DNA of 24,104 nucleotides. It comes from a virus. The stretch's first letter is position 1, and each line of letters starts with the position of its first letter. The notes beneath the pieces are model-generated. The model was not told the DNA's origin and ran no database searches. It saw only the letters and a program-made list of their open reading frames with translations. The position numbers and the translations under genes were made by a program. Shown piece after piece: positions 7,363 through 13,415 of this stretch. The stretch is taken from positions 1-24,104 of IMG/VR virus record IMGVR_UViG_3300010158_003822, one strand, 5' to 3'.

Positions 7363-7947
7363 TTAGGAGGTGATAATTTCGTAGATTTCCCGCCAATTTT
7401 TGACACGTGGTATAATGGGATTATTGTAATCCAGATTGTGTCCGTGTTCCATTAGGAGAGGGTGCAGGCCCAAACTTGCACCCACTTCGCAATTTATAAA
7501 TTTATCCTCAATCCACCATAATCCAGATCCTTGATATGGTGCAAGAGCATCGTCTTTGTCAGCCCCAGTGTCTAAGAACACAAATTTTTCAAAAGCAGTT
7601 TTCCCAAACAATTTACGCAGATTCATTTTACGAAGTTCGCATGCATTTTCATCTTTACTTAGACTTGTAATAGCGTGAAATACATATCCATGTTCTTCGT
7701 GTAATCTTTTTATATAATACATAGCATCGCGTAAAGGGGGTAAAAATCCCATGTGAGCTGATTCATTAAAAATTCTAATTAGTTTTTTACCTTGTTCTTT
7801 ATCTATTCCATAACGAGTTCCGATGTCATATTTGAATTGGCTGCCTTCTTGTTTAACAAACCCGTGTTGTTGCATGTATACTCCAAATGCATATTCCCAA
7901 TCAAGGGCTACGCCGTCAATGTCTGTTAAAATAATTCTGTTTTTCAT
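7363..7947 (-). CDS. HAD-superfamily 5'(3')-deoxyribonucleotidase-like phosphatase
   Basis: This 194-residue protein begins with the HAD motif I IILTDIDGVALDW (nucleophile Asp9, general acid Asp11). The mid region has AMYYIKRLHEEHGYVFHAITSLS (motif II-like, ITS). Motif III/IV is in FVFLDTGADKDDALAPY and GLWWIEDKFINCEVG. Length and motif order fit the NT5C-type deoxyribonucleotidase subfamily found in several T4-like phages, which removes phosphate from deoxynucleoside monophosphates and can balance nucleotide pools during host DNA degradation. A Shine-Dalgarno AAAGGAT is upstream with a rather long spacing. It sits with the radical SAM and HNH genes in a minus-strand accessory group. Substrate is inferred from family. 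Confidence 0.75.
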   Translation of the reverse strand: MKNRIILTDIDGVALDWEYAFGVYMQQHGFVKQEGSQFKYDIGTRYGIDKEQGKKLIRIFNESAHMGFLPPLRDAMYYIKRLHEEHGYVFHAITSLSKDENACELRKMNLRKLFGKTAFEKFVFLDTGADKDDALAPYQGSGLWWIEDKFINCEVGASLGLHPLLMEHGHNLDYNNPIIPRVKNWREIYEIITS

Positions 7948-7986
7948 TTAACTATCCATCCTTTGTGTGTTTAGGGTTGTATTTTT

Positions 7987-8994
7987 TCATGATATTTTTG
8001 AGCAGTTGAATTGACAGCCCGGTTGTTGTGATAAATTGTTGTAGAATTCGACAGTAGCAGGTTGATCAAGTATTTGACTTAGTGTTGTGTCTGCGATTTT
8101 ATATGATGATTTGTTTTTGCCAAACGGTGTTTTATAATAGAATCTATAGTCGTGTAAAAAACAACAAGGGACATAATGGCCAATTGCAGAAATAAAATGA
8201 TGGTTCCCGTCAGCACATTGTGGCTGTAATTCAAAGGTTGTTCCATTATTTTTCCATTTTTGTTGATTCACATAGATGGAATTTAAAAATTCTTCCTTGG
8301 GCTTGAAATGCTCAGTTTCATCATCAAACCTAGCACTTTTTTCAACTTGAAATGTGTCAATTCCTATTTGTTGACTTAATAACCGAGCCGATTCGGTATC
8401 ATTTTCATTATAATTAAAAACAATATATTTCCAAACAGTTGTTGCTGGAGATTTTGCACAGGTCAACATTGCTTGATGTATTGATTCCCAATCAGCATTG
8501 ATTCTGTATCGTGTAAAATTTTCTGGTATGCCATCCACACTGAATACCACTGTGTCTGTGGAATCAAATACAGTTAATAATTGTTCCCACCATTCAACGG
8601 ATCGATAACTGCCATTGGTAACAAGTCTAATTGAACTGCCTCTTTGTTTTAGTTTGCTTATTAATTCAAATAATTCTGGATGATAAATTGGATCACCATA
8701 ATTGCCACAAAGTAAAATTTGTTTGCCTGTAAGATCACAATCTAAAAATCGCATGAGATCTGCAATATTAACGCTGTGATTTTTCCAATGTTGTGGCCAT
8801 TGTTGTATAAATCTAGTTCGAGAACATCCGGGACATTTAAGAGTACAAATATTTGTGGGTTCAATATGAAACCCAGTGATATTATTCTGCGACGGGTTCG
8901 GTCTCAGGTTTGACAATTTCGTATCCGTTTTCTTTAAACAACCTTTCGATAGTTGCCTCGTAGTGTTGCATGTAGTATTCCACAATGCGGTCAA
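7987..8994 (-). CDS. Radical SAM enzyme with C-terminal auxiliary cysteines
   Basis: The 335-residue frame contains CTLKCPGC (CX3CX2C, Cys50-54-57), the [4Fe-4S] ligands of radical SAM enzymes. It is followed by LLCGNYGDPIYHPEL (the G-rich SAM-binding strand) and VVFSVDGIPENFTRYR. A C-terminal group of cysteines (QPQC, VPCCF, PGCQFNC) looks like a SPASM/twitch auxiliary cluster, typical of enzymes that modify peptides or proteins. The first ~40 residues overlap the preceding gene by 113 bases, and the conserved core starts only at GFHIEPTN. The true start is therefore probably internal, e.g. a TTG near residue 27, and remains unresolved. The gene is AT-rich, suggesting acquisition. It occupies the place where clamp-loader subunit gp62 is expected. 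Substrate is unknown. Confidence 0.8.
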   Translation of the reverse strand: MTALWNTTCNTTRQLSKGCLKKTDTKLSNLRPNPSQNNITGFHIEPTNICTLKCPGCSRTRFIQQWPQHWKNHSVNIADLMRFLDCDLTGKQILLCGNYGDPIYHPELFELISKLKQRGSSIRLVTNGSYRSVEWWEQLLTVFDSTDTVVFSVDGIPENFTRYRINADWESIHQAMLTCAKSPATTVWKYIVFNYNENDTESARLLSQQIGIDTFQVEKSARFDDETEHFKPKEEFLNSIYVNQQKWKNNGTTFELQPQCADGNHHFISAIGHYVPCCFLHDYRFYYKTPFGKNKSSYKIADTTLSQILDQPATVEFYNNLSQQPGCQFNCSKIS

Positions 8995-9169
8995 AGTCCT
9001 TGGGCACTTGTACCCCGCCCATGCTACATTTTAACACAGAGAGGGTTTTAAAGTCAAGTATCACATTGGCCGTTTGATGGTCGCGACGTTTTAAATTCTT
9101 AGAAACAGCCATTACTTCGTCAGTTTGACCTGTGGCTTTTTTATAATAAGTTAAAATTAGGTATCTCAT
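8882..9169 (-). CDS. Conserved small T4-like phage protein downstream of gp44
   Basis: This 95-residue protein (MRYLILTYYKKATGQTDEVMAVSKNLK ... ANVILDF ... DFDRIVEYYMQHYEATIERLF) is conserved, as I recall, beside the clamp-loader genes in marine T4-like phages. Its function is unknown. It is predicted soluble, with an N-terminal beta strand, a basic middle and a C-terminal helix. The ATG overlaps the gp44 stop by four bases (ATGA), so it is translated from the replication operon. The last 113 bases overlap the longest possible start of the radical SAM gene. A replication-associated role is inferred from linkage. Confidence 0.7.
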   Translation of the reverse strand: MRYLILTYYKKATGQTDEVMAVSKNLKRRDHQTANVILDFKTLSVLKCSMGGVQVPKDFDRIVEYYMQHYEATIERLFKENGYEIVKPETEPVAE

Positions 9170-10089
9170 GCAATTTTTCCCAGTTCGATTAATGTAGCAC
9201 TTAAATTAATTTCGTGATCTGCAACCAACGGAATATTAGCCATGCCATCTCGAATCACACTAATTGCTTGATCTTGTTGTTCTAATGTTTTACCCCATAG
9301 GCTCAAGTTGTTGTACAACCATGTGAATATTTCTTCTATTTCCTCGGCCGTGGAGCTTTGACATATCAATGTTCGAGCTTGACGAACATGTCCTTGTTTG
9401 TACATGTCCACAGCTTCTAGTCTCCAATCACGTATGCTTTTATCGGCCGCATTGGGCGGATTTAATCGTCCGTCTTGGCTGTTGGGTTGTAACAAGTTCA
9501 GACACTTGCGCAGATCCGGATATGTTGCTTTGACGTAAGTGTCCAGCATATCCAAGTCAAATTCCACACCTTCTGTGACCAACACAGTGGCCGCACGAGC
9601 AGTAAATTCTGTATGGTCAGTTTTGGTAATATGGAATCCTTGACAACGACTGTGTAGCGGTGCAATAATTTTGTGTGGATAGTTGCAGGTAAGAATAAAT
9701 CTAACTGTTTGACTGTAGTCTTCCATCAAGTTGCGTAGTGCAGGTTGTACTGAATTAGGATTCATGTAATCTGCTTCGTCAATCAGTACAATTTTAAATT
9801 CGCCAAATGGCATGGTTTGACAAAAGGATATCAACCGGTCAACCCATTCAACCTTACGTGCTTCTTTGGATCCATTGGCATACAAGACATCATGTTCATC
9901 CACCCCAAGTTCGTTGATCAGCAATTTGGCCAATGTTGTTTTGCCTGTACCTGCAGATCCCGACAACATCAAATGCGGAATTGATCCATCACGTACCCAT
10001 TGTTCCACTTGCTCACGTTGAGTTTGATCCACAAAAACATAACCATCCACAGTACTGGGACGGTATTTTTCTACCCATAATTCTTTCAT
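9166..10089 (-). CDS. 44: Clamp loader ATPase subunit, T4 gp44-like
   Basis: This 307-residue AAA+ ATPase loads the sliding clamp onto DNA. It begins MKELWVEKYRP, the RFC-type start. Walker A is GSAGTGKT (residues 44-51), Walker B is IVLIDEADYM, and the trans-acting arginine motif is LHSRC. The lid region and a C-terminal collar domain follow. Length is close to T4 gp44 (319). I place the start at 10089 because this ATG overlaps the stop of a 53-residue gene by four bases (ATGA); the frame can be extended upstream by eight residues (to 10113), but MKELWVEKYRP is the conserved beginning. It is one gene in a chain of ATGA-coupled genes. The partner small subunit gp62 and the clamp gp45 are not in the window. 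Confidence 0.93.
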   Translation of the reverse strand: MKELWVEKYRPSTVDGYVFVDQTQREQVEQWVRDGSIPHLMLSGSAGTGKTTLAKLLINELGVDEHDVLYANGSKEARKVEWVDRLISFCQTMPFGEFKIVLIDEADYMNPNSVQPALRNLMEDYSQTVRFILTCNYPHKIIAPLHSRCQGFHITKTDHTEFTARAATVLVTEGVEFDLDMLDTYVKATYPDLRKCLNLLQPNSQDGRLNPPNAADKSIRDWRLEAVDMYKQGHVRQARTLICQSSTAEEIEEIFTWLYNNLSLWGKTLEQQDQAISVIRDGMANIPLVADHEINLSATLIELGKIA

Positions 10090-10247
10090 TTGTCTAGCTC
10101 TCCGCCTGTGCATGCCCCGTCTTCAAAAAATTGGGCCATTGCTTGTTTACGATATTCTTCAAGTTCTGCTAGTCTAGCCCGTTCGTCTGCATCTTCTTGA
10201 AGGTCTTTGAATGTTGGTATTTTATTATTGGGCGTATCGTTGTTCAT
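10086..10247 (-). CDS. 53-residue hypothetical protein between gp44 and upstream gene
   Basis: A short frame encodes MNNDTPNNKIPTFKDLQEDA, followed by an acidic/basic helix DERARLAELEEYRKQAMAQF and ending CTGGELDK. Its ATG overlaps the stop of the 77-residue gene upstream by ATGA, and its TGA overlaps the gp44 ATG in the same way. It fits the operon's coupling pattern at both ends and has the amphipathic-helix composition of a real protein. Function is unknown. It would be missed by any length cutoff of 60 codons. Confidence 0.7.
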   Translation of the reverse strand: MNNDTPNNKIPTFKDLQEDADERARLAELEEYRKQAMAQFFEDGACTGGELDK

Positions 10248-10477
10248 TTTTTACTCAACACCTTCCATGCTTTTTCTTTTTCCTGCTCCGCCAACCATTC
10301 TGGTTCGTCGCTGAATTTGCTGGTATTCTTTAACATCTCGTCCACAGCAAATTTTACACGATATAAGTCTTGTTTGCAAGGCCAATTGACATAACCCGTC
10401 ATGCGAGAATCAGTGGCACCCCAATACATCTTTTGGCATTCGCTGATGACTTTGTCTACGTTCCAGTCAATTGTCAT
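10244..10477 (-). CDS. Conserved small phage protein, replication operon
   Basis: A 77-residue soluble protein (MTIDWNVDKVISECQKMYWGATDSRMTGYVNWPCKQDLYRVKFAVDEMLKN...) with two predicted helices and a charged lysine-rich end. It has ATGA overlaps with the GroES-like gene upstream and with the 53-residue gene downstream. No domain is recognised. The conserved-looking W, C and Y residues suggest a defined fold rather than a random frame. Function is unknown. Confidence 0.65.
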   Translation of the reverse strand: MTIDWNVDKVISECQKMYWGATDSRMTGYVNWPCKQDLYRVKFAVDEMLKNTSKFSDEPEWLAEQEKEKAWKVLSKK

Positions 10478-10875
10478 GAGTGTTGCATGTGACCAGGAGC
10501 GGCTTCTACATGAACAGCATCTGAGAATGTTTCATCCATGGGCATTTGATCAGTTTGTATCAAAATGTCATCGGGGTCGATTCTACGCATAGTTTTTTTT
10601 CCTGTTTCATCTTCAATATCAATACCTCTAGTCCAACGACCGTGTGCCACACATACCCATTCACCAACAGTGACATCCTTTTGATCAGGCCCTACGGCAT
10701 AAACTTGCCCCCAGCGTGGACGAATTCCTGTGCTCTTGCCATTGTCGTTGAGTAGCACAATGCCCGATTTGGTAAAACGTTCATCAAACACCATGTCACT
10801 CACAATTACACTATTGCCAAGTGCTCGTAACTGATCACGGTCAACACGATGTGCGCTGAATGCTAATTTAGTCAT
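10474..10875 (-). CDS. GroES-like co-chaperonin
   Basis: In this 133-residue protein, RALGNSVIVSDMVFDERFTKSGIVLLND reads like the GroES core: an N-terminal strand followed by a mobile-loop region with SGIVL, the GroEL contact. RWGQVYAVGPDQKDVTVGEWVCVAHGRW corresponds to the roof/barrel part, where GroES has G.V.AVGxG......VKVGDxV. It ends with an acidic tail. T4 gp31 and other phage GroES homologues replace host GroES so that the large capsid protein can be folded. The length is longer than typical (~97-111 residues) because of the C-terminal extension. It is coupled by ATGA at both ends. Assignment rests on motif resemblance and location among T4-like replication genes. Confidence 0.75.
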   Translation of the reverse strand: MTKLAFSAHRVDRDQLRALGNSVIVSDMVFDERFTKSGIVLLNDNGKSTGIRPRWGQVYAVGPDQKDVTVGEWVCVAHGRWTRGIDIEDETGKKTMRRIDPDDILIQTDQMPMDETFSDAVHVEAAPGHMQHS

Positions 10876-11090
10876 TTTTTTCCTTGAGTTGGTGGTTGGC
10901 TGGTTTGATTTTGATATTGATTTTTTACTTGTTCACTCTTTTTTCTAATAACATTGTTGTTGTCATCAATTTCGTCTCCACGGGCATTCACACGCATGTT
11001 ACCCACAGCGCGAACTTTTTCGTTTTGCAAACGAATTGCACCCATGTCTACTGCTTTGCCATTAGCTGATCTATATACATCTTTTGTCAT
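10872..11090 (-). CDS. Conserved small T4-like phage protein
   Basis: This 72-residue protein begins MTKDVYRSANGKAVDMGAIRLQNEKVRAVGN and continues MRVNARGDEIDDNNNVI. The same core, remembered as YRSAxGKxVDM...LQNExxxAVGNMxVNARGD, recurs in marine T4-like phages without known function. It is soluble with a basic Gln-rich end. A clear Shine-Dalgarno (TTAGGAGATA) precedes the ATG. The stop overlaps the start of the GroES-like gene (ATGA). Confidence 0.7.
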   Translation of the reverse strand: MTKDVYRSANGKAVDMGAIRLQNEKVRAVGNMRVNARGDEIDDNNNVIRKKSEQVKNQYQNQTSQPPTQGKK

Positions 11091-11111
11091 GTCTATCTCC
11101 TAAAACAATAT

Positions 11112-11639
11112 TTAACGCAAAAACTCTTCTGCGTTTAAATCATAATATAGCGAGTCAATTCTGTGTACCCCCAACAGGTACAACACATAACTTGCCACAC
11201 TCGATCCACGTCCCACACCCCATATCACGTGATTGTCACGCATGACATCCACAAGATATTTCAAATAACGCAACAGGTCAAACAAGCCACGTTCTTGATA
11301 CAACAGCAATTCATGCGCCACACGCTGTAGTTTCTCTTCTGTATCACACAGGCCGATCACAAGTTCTGCAATGTCCAACTGCTTGTACTCCGCGGGCATG
11401 TGCCAGGTGCTTTGTTGCATGTCATCAAATGCCTGTTGGGCATTGGGTTCGGACCAGTAAGTGAACTCTGGCACACGTTCTAGCCAATAGGCCGCGGCTT
11501 CCACATCCACAGTATCATCAACCAATGCACCTGAGACACTTTCAAGATCACGTCCTTGCATGATCAGTTCAAACAAGTCTGATTCATCAAGTATGATTTG
11601 TCCTACTGTGTCAGTTTTCATTTTTGGTAAATTTTCCAT
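11112..11639 (-). CDS. Truncated DnaE-like (DNA polymerase III alpha) protein
   Basis: In this 175-residue protein, residues ~113-175 (ERGLFDLLRYLKYLVDVMRDN, then GVGRGSSVASYVLYLLG and IDSLYYDLNAEEFL) match the start of the DnaE palm domain, in which GRGSAAGSLVAY...DPLxYDLLFERFL is characteristic. The protein stops just before the PDFDxDF segment that carries the catalytic aspartates, so it cannot be a polymerase by itself. Marine T4-like phages carry short DnaE-like genes of this kind. Two starts are possible: ATG 11639 (29-base overlap with the upstream gene) or ATG 11621. It may act as a regulator or decoy of the host polymerase III, or as a structural remnant; function is unknown. It sits in the replication operon. 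Confidence 0.7.
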   Translation of the reverse strand: MENLPKMKTDTVGQIILDESDLFELIMQGRDLESVSGALVDDTVDVEAAAYWLERVPEFTYWSEPNAQQAFDDMQQSTWHMPAEYKQLDIAELVIGLCDTEEKLQRVAHELLLYQERGLFDLLRYLKYLVDVMRDNHVIWGVGRGSSVASYVLYLLGVHRIDSLYYDLNAEEFLR

Positions 11640-12210
11640 ACACCACTGTGTTGTCTGTTGTTGGCACAGTTTCTTCTGGCCACATTAATCCGTATTCGAT
11701 CCAGGCACTGGGCTTGACCTTGACCACGTTATCCGGCACAGGCTCCAGTTCAATGGTTTCATGTTGTGTTGTGGATTCATGCCACCACCCTGGGTTGGCA
11801 AAAGGACCTGATGCGTCTTCTTCATCGTGCATGTACCATACATCATCGCCTAGTGAGCTGGCAATATCCAACTGTGCCACTGTCATACGACCTTCCATGA
11901 TAGCATTGAACTTGTAGTATAACATCATTCCAATGATCTGGTCAACCGGTTCTTCAGGTAGGGTGGTAACATTCACGCCCATCATGGCAAACAGTTCAGC
12001 ACGTTCTTGATTGGCCATGCTGATAAAAACTGTGTTGGCTATTTCGCCATGCACAAATGCCTTGATTCGATCTAGTGCAATATTGGTACTGGCTGAATCT
12101 GCGGACTTGGTCAATAAATTAAGATTAATTTCATAACTGTTCATTTGAAGTTGCTCTTCAAAATAGATACCCGCCAAAAATTCCAAACTGTATTGTAGTC
12201 TAACGTTCAT
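11611..12210 (-). CDS. Conserved T4-like phage protein of unknown function
   Basis: This 199-residue soluble protein begins MNVRLQYSLEFLAGIYFEEQ. It contains NTVFISMANQERAELFAMMGVNVTTLPEEPVDQIIGMMLYYKFNAIMEGRM, then DDVWYMHDEEDASGPFANPGWWHES and a C-terminal AWIEYGLMWPEE. The EPVDQxxGxMLYxKxNAIMEGRM core is remembered from marine T4-like phages near gp44/gp62-type genes, without an assigned role. It has an ATGA overlap with the upstream 79-residue gene. The acidic segment and tryptophan cluster near the end could bind a partner protein. Replication linkage is the only functional hint. Confidence 0.7.
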   Translation of the reverse strand: MNVRLQYSLEFLAGIYFEEQLQMNSYEINLNLLTKSADSASTNIALDRIKAFVHGEIANTVFISMANQERAELFAMMGVNVTTLPEEPVDQIIGMMLYYKFNAIMEGRMTVAQLDIASSLGDDVWYMHDEEDASGPFANPGWWHESTTQHETIELEPVPDNVVKVKPSAWIEYGLMWPEETVPTTDNTVVYGKFTKNEN

Positions 12211-12446
12211 TTGATGTTTATCTTGTTGTCAAAGTTGATTTGTTCGCCGTCGATCTTTTTGTAAGATTCCTGCAGGCGCGATTGATATTTGTTTTGAAAC
12301 GTTTCAATGGCCATCCGCAATTGGTTACACAAGTGAGCATTGCCCATTCTTGTGGCTATGTTGAGTTTGTTTGAAAGTTCCGAAATCTTACTACCGAGTT
12401 CATCAATAGTGAGATCGTCAATATTACCAATTAAAGGATGTTCCAT
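12207..12446 (-). CDS. Conserved small helical phage protein, first gene of replication operon
   Basis: This 79-residue protein, MEHPLIGNIDDLTIDELGSKISELSNKLNIATRMGNAHLCNQLRMAIETFQNKYQ..., is predicted to be mostly helical with a coiled-coil-like heptad region (residues ~14-60). The same core (MEHPLIG...LTxxEL...NAHLCNQxRMAIE) is remembered from marine T4-like phages. No catalytic motif. The ATG lies 6 bases after a -10 sequence, so a sigma70-type transcript might start at the A of the ATG and be leaderless. It is the first gene of the ATGA-coupled operon that ends with gp44 and its neighbour. Confidence 0.7.
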   Translation of the reverse strand: MEHPLIGNIDDLTIDELGSKISELSNKLNIATRMGNAHLCNQLRMAIETFQNKYQSRLQESYKKIDGEQINFDNKINIK

Positions 12447-12452
12447 GTTGCT

Positions 12453-12481
12453 AGTTTACACTATTACAACTGGATTGTCAA
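12453..12481 (-). promoter_or_regulatory. Sigma70-type promoter upstream of the replication operon
   Basis: A consensus -35 TTGACA (12476-12481) is followed by a 17-base spacer and TAAACT (12453-12458), a 4/6 match to TATAAT, on the minus strand. The -10 ends 6 bases before the ATG at 12446, so the start site would fall on or next to the ATG. The -35 lies in the gap after the stop of the 303-residue virion gene. Confidence 0.6.
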
Positions 12482-12489
12482 GTGTTTTA

Positions 12490-13401
12490 TTAACCGAAGG
12501 TACAACCGTTGTTGCCAATGCAGAACCATTTGGAGTTGGTGTATTGCAAAGTGCATCCGGCACCAATTGTGGCAAATGTAAGAGTACCTGTACCGCTGGA
12601 TTTCCAACCAGCATTGGTCACTGTGATAACCATGTTGCCTGAGGCAATGGCCACAGCACTGAACACTTTGATTTGTCCTTCTGCACCTGCGGCCAGGGTG
12701 CCTGTTTCGGCCGCGGCAGTTGTGAAATAACTGGTTGTGAGAGTTAAACTTGCAGCGCCACTGGCTGCCAAATCTTCACTGCCGGTCAAGAACAGTGGAT
12801 TGGTAAATCTGTTTCTGGGCCTAGTGAGTTCGCTGAGGTAAATCGTAGTTCCGCCATCTTCAGTATGGAACTGGAATTCGTATGTGCCGGTTTCCTTAAA
12901 GGTAATCACATTACTGACGATACCCTGAATACCCAGCACTGATGCCGCACTGGCACTGGTCCCTACTGCGGCAGGTAGCGTTAATGTATATGCGGTACTG
13001 GTCACAGTAACTCGCACAATTACCCAGGCTTGTGTGCCCGAAGCGGGGAAATTGCTAAATGCTAGAGTAACACTGCCAGCAGTACTAAGAGTTTGATAAT
13101 GTCCTGAAGCATAGTTGATGGTATTAGAACCTGACACTGAGCCCAGTGCAACTCGGGTAGCACCAAAATCCTGTATGGTGGCATTGTATAACAAACTACC
13201 GCCCATATCGTTGTCTAATGTGGTTCCTGTCAGTGCAGATTTTAATACAACATTGTTCTGCAAATCAGTAATTTCGTTGGCTGCGGCCGTAAAGTTTGTT
13301 TTGATGTTGGTAAAGTTATCACGAAAACCTTGTGAGTTGTTGTCTTGTCCAGCGACCGGATACGATCCGTCGATGTCATTGGGGTTAATTTGACTTGCCA
13401 T
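12490..13401 (-). CDS. Virion tail fibre-like protein
   Basis: The N-terminus of this 303-residue protein (MASQINPNDIDGSYPVAGQDNN, then QGFRDNFTNIKTNFTAAANEITDLQ) is the widespread phage fibre N-terminal form in which a PVAGxDNxSQGFRDNFxxIKxNx stretch precedes beta-rich sequence. The rest is Ala/Ser/Thr/Gly-rich with two short Cys-containing segments at the C-terminus (GAGCTLQYTNSKWFCIGNNGCTF), a pattern seen in small fibre tips that end with a folded knob. It lies just downstream of the 1368-residue adhesin. It is probably a virion fibre or baseplate-attached structural protein. Exact tail position is unknown. Confidence 0.75.
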   Translation of the reverse strand: MASQINPNDIDGSYPVAGQDNNSQGFRDNFTNIKTNFTAAANEITDLQNNVVLKSALTGTTLDNDMGGSLLYNATIQDFGATRVALGSVSGSNTINYASGHYQTLSTAGSVTLAFSNFPASGTQAWVIVRVTVTSTAYTLTLPAAVGTSASAASVLGIQGIVSNVITFKETGTYEFQFHTEDGGTTIYLSELTRPRNRFTNPLFLTGSEDLAASGAASLTLTTSYFTTAAAETGTLAAGAEGQIKVFSAVAIASGNMVITVTNAGWKSSGTGTLTFATIGAGCTLQYTNSKWFCIGNNGCTFG

Positions 13402-13415
13402 TCTTTTTGTCCTAG

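Noticed and set aside
10087-10113. gp44 start at 10113 (MHRRRARQ)
   Set aside because: The conserved start is MKELWVEKYRP at 10089, which overlaps the stop of the 53-residue gene by ATGA.
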